Shown here piece by piece: positions 8,648 to 16,504 of a stretch of 64,000 nt of DNA (its first letter is position 1; each line of letters starts with the position of its first letter). The stretch comes from JBNRMR01 sp050942895 (GTDB taxonomy: Bacteria > Bacillota > Clostridia > Christensenellales > UBA1750). Both the position numbers and the translations under genes were made by a program. The stretch covers positions 62,001 through 126,000 of the forward strand of contig JBMNOE010000001.1 of the NCBI GenBank assembly GCA_050942895.1. The letters are read 5' to 3'. The notes beneath the pieces were generated by a model. That model searched no databases and was not told the DNA's origin. It saw nothing but the letters and a program-made list of their open reading frames with translations.

Positions 8648-10192
8648 ATGAAAGATATGAAAAAGCTGACGGCACTGATTATAATGGACGGCTTTGGTCT
8701 TAACCCCTCGGACGAAGGCAACGCCGTGCGCATCAGCGGCACTCCCAATATAAAAAAGTTGATGGAAAAATACCCCACGACTCAGCTTGGTGCCTCCGGA
8801 ATGGACGTGGGCCTTCCCGACGGCCAGATGGGCAACTCCGAGGTGGGCCACACCAATATCGGCGCAGGCCGGGTGGTCTATCAGGAGCTGACGAGGATAA
8901 CAAAGTCCATAATGGACGGCGACTTTTTTGAAAAAGAAGAATTCCTCGCTGCGGCTGAGCATTGCAAGAAGAACGATAGCGCCCTGCACCTGATCGGCCT
9001 GGTTTCCGATGGCGGCGTTCACAGCCACAACACCCATCTTTACGCCTTCTTGGAGCTGGCGAAAAGGCAGGGCCTTAAGAAGGTCTACATACACTGCCTG
9101 ATGGACGGCAGGGACGTGCCTCCGGACTCCGGCAAGGGTTTCATCGCAGAGCTTTGCGAAAAGATAAATGAAATCGGCGCGGGCGAGATCGCCACCATCA
9201 TGGGCCGCTATTACGGCATGGACAGAGAGCGCCGCTGGGAGCGGGTGGAAAAGGCATATGCCGCCCTTGCTTACGGCGAAGGCATAAAGAACCCCAACCC
9301 CGTTTCCGTCATGGAAAACTCGTATGCAAGCGGTGTGACGGATGAATTTGTGCTGCCGGCTGTAGTGAATGAAAATGGCGCAATAAAGACCGGCGACAGC
9401 GTTATATTCTTTAACTTCCGCCCTGACAGAGCCAGGCAGATCACCCGCGCCTTCGTGGACGATGATTTTGACGGCTTCACCCGTAAAACCCGCCCTGAGA
9501 ATCTTTACTATGTCTGCATGACCCAGTACGATGCCCAGATGCCCAATGTGAAGGTGGCCTACAAGCTCAAGCCCAATTCACTTGATAAGGTCTTCGGCCA
9601 GATCGTTTCCGAAAAGGGCATGAAGCAGCTTCGAATCGCCGAGTATACCAAGTACGCCCATGTGACATTCTTCTTCAATGGCGGCGTGGAGACCGTCTAC
9701 CCCGGCGAGGACAGGGTGCTTATCGATTCCCCAGACGTGGCCACATACGATCTCAAGCCAGAGATGAGCGCCTACGAAGTCACCGATGAAGTCATAAAGC
9801 GCATAGACAGCGGGAAATATGATGTGATAATCTTAAACTTCGCCAACTGCGATATGGTGGGCCACTCCGGCGTGCTGGATGCCGCTGTTGCAGCAGTCAA
9901 CACCGTGGACGAATGCGTGGGCAAGGTAGTGAGCGCGATTTTGAAAAACGGAGGCCGCGCGCTGATCACAGCCGATCACGGCAACGCCGACCAGATGATT
10001 GACCCGGTCAGCAAGGAGCCTTTCACCGCCCACACCACATTCCCCGTTCCGCTCATATTAGCAGACGATGAAAATGTGGATGTGAAGCTAAAATCTGGTG
10101 GCAGGCTGGCGGATCTCTGCCCCACAATGCTTGACCTGATGGGCATCGAAAAGCCGGCTGAGATGGACGGCGCTTCCCTGATAGAAAAGTAG
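8648..10192 (+). CDS. gpmI: 2,3-bisphosphoglycerate-independent phosphoglycerate mutase
   Basis: The enzyme converts 3-phosphoglycerate to 2-phosphoglycerate with two metal ions and a phosphoserine intermediate. The 514-residue length is typical. Visible landmarks are the first metal ligand in IMDGFG, the nucleophilic Ser in MGNSEVGHTNIG near residue 61, the substrate loop DGRDVPP, and the C-terminal metal site ADHGNADQM. It starts 17 bases after tpiA with AAGGAG in between and is followed by a strong terminator, so it closes the operon. Confidence 0.97.
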   Translation: MKDMKKLTALIIMDGFGLNPSDEGNAVRISGTPNIKKLMEKYPTTQLGASGMDVGLPDGQMGNSEVGHTNIGAGRVVYQELTRITKSIMDGDFFEKEEFLAAAEHCKKNDSALHLIGLVSDGGVHSHNTHLYAFLELAKRQGLKKVYIHCLMDGRDVPPDSGKGFIAELCEKINEIGAGEIATIMGRYYGMDRERRWERVEKAYAALAYGEGIKNPNPVSVMENSYASGVTDEFVLPAVVNENGAIKTGDSVIFFNFRPDRARQITRAFVDDDFDGFTRKTRPENLYYVCMTQYDAQMPNVKVAYKLKPNSLDKVFGQIVSEKGMKQLRIAEYTKYAHVTFFFNGGVETVYPGEDRVLIDSPDVATYDLKPEMSAYEVTDEVIKRIDSGKYDVIILNFANCDMVGHSGVLDAAVAAVNTVDECVGKVVSAILKNGGRALITADHGNADQMIDPVSKEPFTAHTTFPVPLILADDENVDVKLKSGGRLADLCPTMLDLMGIEKPAEMDGASLIEK

Positions 10193-10203
10193 TTGCTTCA
10201 TAA

Positions 10204-10231
10204 AACAGCCCCGGAACGCTCCGGGGTTGTT
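10204..10231 (+). terminator. Terminator of the glycolytic operon
   Basis: A 12-bp stem (AACAGCCCCGGA with TCCGGGGTTGTT) closes a 4-nt loop and is followed by CTTTGTTC. It lies directly behind gpmI. Confidence 0.8.
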
Positions 10232-10235
10232 CTTT

Positions 10236-10620
10236 GTTCAGGGGGGACGATGCAGGGCGCTGCCCTGCACCCGCCAAAGGGTGCCCCTTTGGAATCCCAT
10301 TTATATGGCGTCAAGGGGATATGCTCCCTTGCGGGGCCTTAAGCGGAGCTCCAGCACGTTCCCTTACCCGAGGGCGCTACCCTCCGGCTTCCGCTAAAGG
10401 ATAACCACTTTTGCAATCCTTGATGATAAGGGGTCAAGGGGCTTGTCCCTTGCGGGGCCTTAAGCGGAGCCCCAGCACGTTCCCTTACCCGGGGGCGCTA
10501 CCCTCCGATTTCCGCTAAAGGATAACCACTTTTGCAATCCTTGATGATAAGGGGTCAAGGGGCTTGTCCCTTGCGGGGTATGGGGCGGATCCCCAGCGCA
10601 TTCCCCTTCCCCCGTCCCCG
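10236..10620. repeat. GC-rich palindromic repeat block with a three-copy 121-bp tandem array
   Basis: No gene lies in this gap. It opens with the palindrome GCAGGGCGCTGCCCTGC (10252-10268). Then the core GGGGCCT-type unit recurs with an exact 121-bp period: the GCGGGG of successive copies begins at 10331, 10452 and 10573. The second and third units are nearly identical over the inter-core segment (AGGATAACCACTTTTGCAAT in both). Each unit can form hairpins from CAAGGGGCTTGTCCCTTG. Related sequence occurs near 3880, 12110, 18740-19400, 29385 and 34310. Confidence 0.85.
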
Positions 10621-10633
10621 GAGGAAAGCGCCC

Positions 10634-11209
10634 TCAGTTCAATTCGTCCAGGGGCAGGCTGTAGCTGGGCGCGAACTCTCGCATGAAATCATCTACGGCC
10701 TTGATATCGATGGCCTGAATGCTCTTAAGGGTGCTCTCAGCGGCTTTTTTAAACTCCTCATTGCCGCTTTTTAGTTCTTCAATGCATTTTATATAGGCGC
10801 AAATCCTGTCGGCCGCCTTTACGAACTTCCATTCAGGCTCGTTTTTGCTGAATAATATCAGCGACTGATATTCCGGCTTTATGTCATCAGGCAGCATATC
10901 GCAGATCTTCCTCTCGGCTATCTGCTCGATGTTTGAAAAAGCTTCTTTGATCTCCGGGTTAAAATACTTTATGGGCGTGGCCAGATCGCCGGTGATGACC
11001 TCCCCCGCTTCATGGAAGATGGCCAGAGCAACAGCCCTTTCGGCGCTGAGGCTGCCCCCGTGGCGTATGTTTTGAAGCGTCACGAGACTGTGGGCTATCA
11101 TCGCGCACTCGCAGGTGTGCTCCATCACGTTCTCATTTCGCACATTGCGCATCAGGTTCCAGCGTGAAATGTGCTTCAGCCTTGAAAGATAGGCAAAAAA
11201 ATGTCGCAT
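10634..11209 (-). CDS. HD-domain 5'-deoxynucleotidase, YfbR-like
   Basis: YfbR-type enzymes remove the 5'-phosphate from deoxynucleoside monophosphates in the cytoplasm. The 191-residue protein matches the family over its length, with the substrate-contacting WNLMRN, the first His in EHTCECA, and the block TGDLATPIKYFN. The metal-binding His-Asp pair reads His-Glu here (IFHEAGEV; the E. coli protein has HDASEV). Glu could still bind metal, but activity should not be assumed. The gene is isolated, convergent with the repeat block, and divergent from the TPP-riboswitch leader. Confidence 0.82.
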   Translation of the reverse strand: MRHFFAYLSRLKHISRWNLMRNVRNENVMEHTCECAMIAHSLVTLQNIRHGGSLSAERAVALAIFHEAGEVITGDLATPIKYFNPEIKEAFSNIEQIAERKICDMLPDDIKPEYQSLILFSKNEPEWKFVKAADRICAYIKCIEELKSGNEEFKKAAESTLKSIQAIDIKAVDDFMREFAPSYSLPLDELN

Positions 11210-11234
11210 ATTGCTCTCCTCTTTTTTCTAAGTG

Positions 11235-11262
11235 TTGACAAAAAAAATGTAAATGCTATAAT
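11235..11262 (+). promoter_or_regulatory. Consensus sigma-A promoter of the thiT leader
   Basis: TTGACA and TATAAT match consensus perfectly and are 16 bp apart. Transcription would start near 11269, just before the riboswitch P1 helix at 11271. Confidence 0.85.
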
Positions 11263-11270
11263 GTACTTGA

Positions 11271-11397
11271 CCGTTAGGGGAGCATGGGTTTTTGTATATT
11301 CTGCGCATCTGCGTAGACTGTGAAAACCGCCCATGCTGAGACCGGCAGACGCCATACCCTTAGAACCTGTGTAGGTAATCCTACCGAAGGGAAACGG
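11271..11397 (+). promoter_or_regulatory. TPP riboswitch (THI box)
   Basis: The leader contains the conserved THI-box blocks in order: GGGGAGC, GCTGAGA, ACCCTTAGAACCTG and GAAGGGAA. A 5-bp P1 helix pairs CCGTT (11271-11275) with AACGG (11393-11397). The long variable P3 arm lies between GGGGAGC and GCTGAGA, with a GCGCATCTGCG-type hairpin. Downstream is a thiamine transporter gene, the expected target. Thiamine diphosphate binding should favour P1 and therefore the terminator that follows, turning expression off. Confidence 0.93.
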
Positions 11398-11451
11398 ATT
11401 ATGCTCTTAGCATACTGTTTCCCGCGTCCCTTAAAAGGCGCGGGTTTTTGC
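11389..11451 (+). terminator. Riboswitch-controlled terminator with competing antiterminator
   Basis: The terminator stem pairs CCCGCG (11421-11426) with CGCGGG (11439-11444) and is followed by TTTTTGCTTTT. An alternative helix can form between GGGAAAC (11389-11395) and GTTTCCC (11417-11423). That helix would consume both the 3' strand of P1 and the start of the terminator stem. The arrangement predicts transcription-level control. Confidence 0.8.
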
Positions 11452-11523
11452 TTTTGTTTTTCACCGAACAAGGGCAAAGCGTCGGTCTTCTCTCCTTCCC
11501 ACGGAAGAGAAAGGAGCGATACC

Positions 11524-12087
11524 ATGCAACCAAAGAAAAGAACCCTTACCACCCGGACCCTTGTCGTAGGCGCGCTGTGCATAGCCATGGCCTTCGTGCT
11601 GTCCTATGTGCGGCTATGGAAAATGCCCCAGGGCGGCTCAGTCACACTGATGAGCATGCTGCCCATATTCCTTTACGCATATCTGTACGGCTTGGGCCCG
11701 GGCCTGATGGCAGGTCTTATCTATAGTTTCCTGCAGTTCATACAGGAGCCCTATTTCCTCACCCCGCTGCAGTTTTTGCTGGACTACACCATCGGCTTCA
11801 CAGCCCTCGGCCTTGCAGGCATATTCTCAAAGAGCAGTATGAAGGAAATCGTGAAATTTCCCCTTGGCTGCGCTATAGCCGGCCTTGTCAGAACCCTTTC
11901 CAGCTTCCTTAGCGGCGTTATATTCTACGGCGAATACGCGGCCCCCGGGCAGCCGGTCTGGCTTTATTCGTTTTTATATAACTTCCCGTCCCTCGGCACA
12001 GACACGCTGGTCGCCGTGGTGGGAGCAGTGCTTATAACCGCCGCCGGCCTTGTAAGCCGCCTGAAAAGTGCTTCCAACCGGACTTAA
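11524..12087 (+). CDS. thiT: Thiamine-binding ECF transporter component ThiT
   Basis: ThiT is the membrane substrate-binding (S) component that captures thiamine for an energy-coupling-factor transporter. The 187-residue protein has about six membrane segments. It shows typical features such as the N-terminal TRTLVVGALCIAMAFVLS and aromatic-rich loops around YSFLQFIQEPYFLTPLQF, which resemble the thiamine-binding region. The TPP riboswitch upstream strongly supports the assignment. The ATG at 11524 follows AAGGAG by seven bases; an open frame reaching back into the riboswitch is not used. The EcfA/A'/T partners are not in this window. Confidence 0.93.
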   Translation: MQPKKRTLTTRTLVVGALCIAMAFVLSYVRLWKMPQGGSVTLMSMLPIFLYAYLYGLGPGLMAGLIYSFLQFIQEPYFLTPLQFLLDYTIGFTALGLAGIFSKSSMKEIVKFPLGCAIAGLVRTLSSFLSGVIFYGEYAAPGQPVWLYSFLYNFPSLGTDTLVAVVGAVLITAAGLVSRLKSASNRT

Positions 12088-12099
12088 GCGCCTCTCCTT

Positions 12100-12245
12100 C
12101 CGGGGGTCCTGGGGACGATGCCGGGCTCTGCCCTGCACCCGCAAGGGGATTTGTACTTGCCCCCTTGACCCCCCTATTAAGGGATTCTAAAGGGAACATC
12201 CCTTTAGCGCGAGTCCGAGGGCGACGACCCCGGGCAAGGAATCCA
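12100..12245. repeat. Dispersed GC-rich repeat between convergent thiT and pgi
   Basis: The stretch includes CCGGGCTCTGCCCTGCACCC, which closely matches the palindrome block at 10252, then CCCCTTGACCCCCCTATTAA and a hairpin around AAAGGGAACATCCCTTT. It fills most of the convergent gap and may act as terminator for both genes. Confidence 0.65.
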
Positions 12246-12256
12246 TCCCGCAAAAA

Positions 12257-13831
12257 CTAAAGCACAAACTCGTCCATAGGCTCAGGGAAGGCGCTTATCT
12301 CCACTTCCTTGTAGGCGTAGCCGTCCCTGCCCAGCATGGCGTAGGCGGCGTTCTTGCCCTCCTCAACGCCCGGCTGGTTGAAGGCGTCAATATTCAAAAG
12401 CTCGCCGCAGTAGGCAGTCATCATCTCAAGCAGATACATCAACTGCCCCAGGGTGAACTCGTTCACTTCCTTGAGATATATGGTGTAGCTGGGCTTGCCC
12501 GCCTTGAGCAGCGCATATCGGGTCGCCCGCAGCTCGGCATCGATCAGCTCGTTAAGGCTATGCCCTGAAAGGAAGCTCACATCCGGGAATCTTTCGCAGC
12601 CTCCGGGGATCTTCGTCTCAGCCCTGAACTTTTCAACCGCCAGGAATGTCACCAGCTTGTCGTTTGGGCCCTCGGTGTAAAGCTGCACCTGGCTGTGCTG
12701 ATCGGTCACCCCTAGCGCCTTGACGGGCGTCTGGCCCACCGCGCAGCTTTTGCCGTTTCTCAGCACATTTTTCCCCAAAGACTCCGCCCAAAGCTGGGCA
12801 TACCAGTCCGCCATGTATTTAAGGCTGTCGGCATAAGGCATCATCACCGATATATTCATGCCCTTTTTCATCGAAAGGAACATCATCAAAGCCGCAAAGA
12901 GCGCCGGGTTTTCGCTCAAGCTATCAGACATGCAAAGGCCGTCCATATACGCAGCCCCTGCCAGCATTTCCTCGATGTCGATGCCGCAAACCGCCGCCGC
13001 CAGAAGCCCCACCGGGCTTAGCTGAGAAAACCTCCCGCCAACGCCGTCCGGCACCACAAGCCTGTCTATCCCCTCTGTTTTGGCTATTGATAACAGGTTG
13101 CCCTTGTTTGCATCGGTGGTTATCACCATGTTTTTAACGTAATCTTTGCCCATCTTCTTCTGGAGCAGATCTGAAATGATCAGGTACTGGCTCATTGTCT
13201 CCGATGTGTTTCCCGATTTTGAGACCACATTGAAGCAGGTTTTTGTGATGTCGATAACCTCCAGCAGCGATGCCATGCGCTCCGGGTCCACATTATCCTC
13301 CACGTAGAGCCTTGGGCCGCCGCGGGTTTCCTTGGGCAGCTCGTTGTAGCGCAGATGGTTAATCGCCTGCTGAACCGCTATTGGCCCCAGGGCCGAGCCG
13401 CCTATGCCCAGCACCACGAAATTATCGAAATCCTTACGGATTCTTTCCGCCATAGATAATATTTCCGAGACTTCCTTGCTCTGGTTAAAGGGCAGCAGCG
13501 TCCAGGCCATCATCTTATCCGGGTCGCCCTTCATGGCAGAAACGGAGCTGTGGGCTTTGCGGGCTATGGCCTCACACTCCTTAAGCTCATCTTTCGTTAT
13601 AAAGTTCTCTTTCAGGGTCTCGTCATCGGGTGAGCGCAGCTTTTTTACGCTTTCCTCCATCACCCTCTGCTGCTCCTCAGGAAAATCCGCAGTCTTAGCC
13701 TCCACCCGGCCGGCGATTTCCGCTCTGGCCGCCGCCGCATAATCCCATGCCATGCAGCTAAAGTCTATCTTAAGCCTCATTTTCTCCTGCCAAAAGGGGT
13801 CGCTCGATCTCTTTCCTATATTTTTCTGCAT
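12257..13831 (-). CDS. pgi: Glucose-6-phosphate isomerase
   Basis: The enzyme interconverts glucose 6-phosphate and fructose 6-phosphate. The sequence of about 524 residues has the sugar-phosphate signatures VLGIGGSALGP and VVSKSGNTSETM and the downstream PDGVGGRFSQLSPVG motif; the latter carries the conserved Arg region. It belongs to the longer bacterial form rather than the 450-residue Bacillus form. Two starts are possible: GTG at 13840 or ATG at 13831. The ATG is preferred because AAAGGTG lies six bases before it. It is monocistronic and convergent with thiT. Confidence 0.92.
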   Translation of the reverse strand: MQKNIGKRSSDPFWQEKMRLKIDFSCMAWDYAAAARAEIAGRVEAKTADFPEEQQRVMEESVKKLRSPDDETLKENFITKDELKECEAIARKAHSSVSAMKGDPDKMMAWTLLPFNQSKEVSEILSMAERIRKDFDNFVVLGIGGSALGPIAVQQAINHLRYNELPKETRGGPRLYVEDNVDPERMASLLEVIDITKTCFNVVSKSGNTSETMSQYLIISDLLQKKMGKDYVKNMVITTDANKGNLLSIAKTEGIDRLVVPDGVGGRFSQLSPVGLLAAAVCGIDIEEMLAGAAYMDGLCMSDSLSENPALFAALMMFLSMKKGMNISVMMPYADSLKYMADWYAQLWAESLGKNVLRNGKSCAVGQTPVKALGVTDQHSQVQLYTEGPNDKLVTFLAVEKFRAETKIPGGCERFPDVSFLSGHSLNELIDAELRATRYALLKAGKPSYTIYLKEVNEFTLGQLMYLLEMMTAYCGELLNIDAFNQPGVEEGKNAAYAMLGRDGYAYKEVEISAFPEPMDEFVL

Positions 13832-14022
13832 ATCTTTCACCTTTCCACGCTGAAGTTATCCATTATTAAGCATATCTTTACATCATGTCTAATTATACAA
13901 AAGAATTGCCGCCTTTGCCATAGATTATAAGCAATATTCCATATCTTTCAAGCTCTCCCGCCATTGCCCCCGGCGGGCTAAAGCTATATAATTATAATAT
14001 AAACCTCAAATGAGGGGGAAAT

Positions 14023-15138
14023 ATGAATATCAGATCAAATGCGAAGCTTAAAAGCTATCGATGGCCATTGTGCCTTGCCGCCCTTGCGCCAGCCGGATTC
14101 ATATTGCAAAGGCTGTTTTTTAGCAATCCTGCATGGGTGGAAAGTGTCTATACCGGCAAAATATACGCCTTTCTTTCGGGAATCCTGGTGGCCCTCACAG
14201 GCTGGATTCCGTTTTCCCTTGCAGAAATTCTGGTGGTCGGCGCCGCAGTCTGGGTTCCTGTAATGATCTGGCGTTTTTTTACCGGCGCAAAAAAGAAGGG
14301 GCTTCCGCCTTTGGACAGATTCCTTTTGACCTTCGCCAAAACAACCGCCGTGGCCTGCTGCGGTTATTTTCTCTATCTCCTTCTCTGCGGGTTTAACTAC
14401 GCCCGCCTGCCATATGACCAGATTGCCGGATATGACATATCCCCCGCCGCGCCGAAAACCCTGCAAACCGTCTGCTTTAAACTGGCCGAAGAAGCAAACG
14501 GCCTTTGCGCTCAGCTTTATGGGGAAGTTGGCGAAATTCCCGAAAGCCACAGGCTGATATCGACGCGCACCCAGCCCAACTTCGAAAAAGCCGCCCTTTC
14601 AGCTCCCTGGCTCTCAGGCGATTACGGAAGGCCAAAGCCGGTGCTTTTAAGCAAATACTGGGCCTACACACAGACCACGGGCATGTTTTTCCCCTTTACC
14701 TTGGAGGCAAATTACAACAAGGTCAATTCCCAATTCATGTATGCCGCCACAATGGCCCACGAAGCCGCCCACCAGCGGGGCTTCATGCGTGAGGACGAGG
14801 CAAATTTCATCGCCTTTTATGTCTGCGCCCATTCAGACAACGCCGCCGACCGCTATTCCGGCATCATGCTGGCGCTGATCCACGCCGGAAACGCCCTTCA
14901 CTCGGCCAATCCCCAGTTTTACAGCGAAGTCTTTGCCAGTTATTCCGACGGTGTGGTGAAGGATCTGCGGGCCCATAATCAGCTCTGGGCGCAATATGAG
15001 GGCAAGGCCGCCGAAATACAGGAGAAGGTAAACGACGCCTATCTTCAGTCAAACAATCAGGAGGACGGCGTGCTCTCCTATGGCCGCATGGTCAATCTTC
15101 TGATAGGCTTTTATCGCCAGCAGGGCTTTATCGATTAA
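14023..15138 (+). CDS. DUF3810 family membrane metalloprotein
   Basis: The 371-residue protein has three N-terminal membrane segments (about 12-32, 45-85, 105-125). A large extracytoplasmic domain follows with the zinc-protease motif HEAAH (AATMAHEAAHQRGF) and the following EDEANF, which likely supplies the third ligand. This pattern matches the DUF3810 family, whose members are predicted but not characterised peptidases. A good GAGGGGG site precedes the ATG. The last 11 bases overlap the end of the convergent DUF523 gene. Confidence 0.78.
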   Translation: MNIRSNAKLKSYRWPLCLAALAPAGFILQRLFFSNPAWVESVYTGKIYAFLSGILVALTGWIPFSLAEILVVGAAVWVPVMIWRFFTGAKKKGLPPLDRFLLTFAKTTAVACCGYFLYLLLCGFNYARLPYDQIAGYDISPAAPKTLQTVCFKLAEEANGLCAQLYGEVGEIPESHRLISTRTQPNFEKAALSAPWLSGDYGRPKPVLLSKYWAYTQTTGMFFPFTLEANYNKVNSQFMYAATMAHEAAHQRGFMREDEANFIAFYVCAHSDNAADRYSGIMLALIHAGNALHSANPQFYSEVFASYSDGVVKDLRAHNQLWAQYEGKAAEIQEKVNDAYLQSNNQEDGVLSYGRMVNLLIGFYRQQGFID

Positions 15139-15568
15139 GCTTTTCCTCCATAAATTCCTTTTCGCTGATGATTTCAATCCCGTTTTCATGTAGCAAGGCC
15201 GCGGCTATCCCCCGGCCTTCTATTTTTTTGCCTGAAAAGCTGCCGTCATATATGAAGTTCACGCCGCAGGAGGGGCTGCTTTCTTTAAGTACTGCCTTTT
15301 TGGCGCCATGCTCCTCGGCCAGCTTAAGCATCATGCGCCCGCCCTTTTCAAAGGCAGAGGTTTTGTCCTCACCATTTTTGTCAATGACATTGCCGCCAAT
15401 AATTTCACATGGGGGTCTGGGCGTCGGCAGCCCGCCTCCCTCCTCCGGACAGAAGGCGATGGCCCTTCCCTCTTTCCAGAGCCTTACAAGCCCTGGCACG
15501 GCGTTGTCAGAGCCGTCATAGCGGCATTTGACCCCGCAAAGGCACGCCGAAACAATCAGCTTATCCAT
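15128..15568 (-). CDS. DUF523 family protein (YbbK-like)
   Basis: The 146-residue protein is a standard DUF523 member: SACLCGVKCRYDG at the N-terminus, CPEEGGGLPTPRPPCEI in the middle, and KESSPSCG further on. The conserved cysteines suggest metal or cluster binding. Family function is unknown. The start at 15568 is chosen because GGGAGG precedes it; an upstream in-frame extension has no ribosome binding site. Confidence 0.85.
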   Translation of the reverse strand: MDKLIVSACLCGVKCRYDGSDNAVPGLVRLWKEGRAIAFCPEEGGGLPTPRPPCEIIGGNVIDKNGEDKTSAFEKGGRMMLKLAEEHGAKKAVLKESSPSCGVNFIYDGSFSGKKIEGRGIAAALLHENGIEIISEKEFMEEKLNR

Positions 15569-15704
15569 TTTGTTGCCTCCCTTACCGATATCTAAGAATA
15601 TATCCTGTTCGATATAGCAAAATATATACCTTCGCATATATTGTTATTGAGACTGTAGCCATTGAGCAGGTCGCAGGCTCAAAACCACCTTAAGGGGGAT
15701 AATG

Positions 15705-16358
15705 ATGAGTTACCACAAGTGCGATAAATTTGATGACTTACTCGAATGCCTTTTCTACAGGCTTGCCCATTTCGAGACCGACTGCGCCATGATACAGCGC
15801 TCACTCAACGGCAGGATCATCACCGGCCCTATCACCTTTTACGGCTATCTGGACTTTTTGACAATAAAAGCCTTCCCCAAGCGCGAGGACATTCTGTTCA
15901 CAAACGCTTCGGGAACTCCCCTTTCGTCCATCAACCCCGGAGACACTTTTTATATCTCCGTTCCCGAAACAGATGAAACATATATGGTTGATCTCGTAGT
16001 TTATATTGATCTTTGCTGTTTTGGAGACAACATCGCCTCCAACAGCAATCTGATGAGCATACTCAGCGGCATTTCCTGCCCCAAGCCCAGACCCGAGCTG
16101 CCTGACTGCTTTTTCGTGTTTGATTCCCTGCGCTTCTACATCAATCCCCAGCCCTGCGGTTGTGGCTGCGGCAACAGATGCGGGAACAGATGCGGCTGTG
16201 GCTGTGGCTGTGGCTGCGCCGGCGGCGATTATGTGATTATAAACGGAATGAAGTTTGGCCGCAACTGCATCAGGCCAAGAGGAATTGTTGCCCCTGACAC
16301 CAGCGACGGCTCCTTCACTGTTCCCTGCTGCCAAGATTGGGATTGGCATAAATGCTAG
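15705..16358 (+). CDS. Cys/Gly-rich protein of unknown function
   Basis: I do not recognise this family. The 217-residue protein has no signal peptide or membrane segment. Residues 1-145 look like a compact, mostly beta domain. Then comes a cluster made of CGCG and NRCG units with about a dozen cysteines, followed by a short C-terminal region with paired cysteines (PCCQDW, HKC). Cys-rich low-complexity tails occur in spore coat and metal-binding proteins, which would fit a spore former, but that is inference. ATGs at 15702 and 15705 are both possible; the second has better spacing from AAGGGGG. A bidirectional terminator follows. Confidence 0.6.
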   Translation: MSYHKCDKFDDLLECLFYRLAHFETDCAMIQRSLNGRIITGPITFYGYLDFLTIKAFPKREDILFTNASGTPLSSINPGDTFYISVPETDETYMVDLVVYIDLCCFGDNIASNSNLMSILSGISCPKPRPELPDCFFVFDSLRFYINPQPCGCGCGNRCGNRCGCGCGCGCAGGDYVIINGMKFGRNCIRPRGIVAPDTSDGSFTVPCCQDWDWHKC

Positions 16359-16409
16359 TGACATCATGCCTGAAAAGGCTGCAAAATAAGTGCTGCCAAT
16401 GATAATGCA

Positions 16410-16450
16410 TTGCCCGCCGGAAGCCAGCAAGGCCTTCAGCGGGCATTTTT
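16410..16450. terminator. Bidirectional terminator between convergent genes
   Basis: An imperfect long stem (GCCCGCCGGAAGCC with GGCCTTCAGCGGGC) closes a 5-nt loop and is followed by ATTTTTATTTT on the plus strand. It separates the Cys-rich gene from the GH4 gene. Confidence 0.75.
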
Positions 16451-16504
16451 ATTTTACCAGTTTTCTATATGCCGGGCAAGTTTCCGATTTTTTGTCAGAC
16501 AGTT

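Noticed and set aside
10311..10600. Possible CRISPR array in the regular 121-bp repeats
   Set aside because: The repeat units are far too long, the inter-core segments are themselves repeated rather than unique spacers, and no cas gene is present.
11320..11523. Longer thiT reading frame starting in the leader
   Set aside because: It would translate the riboswitch and terminator; AAGGAG directly before ATG 11524 defines the start.
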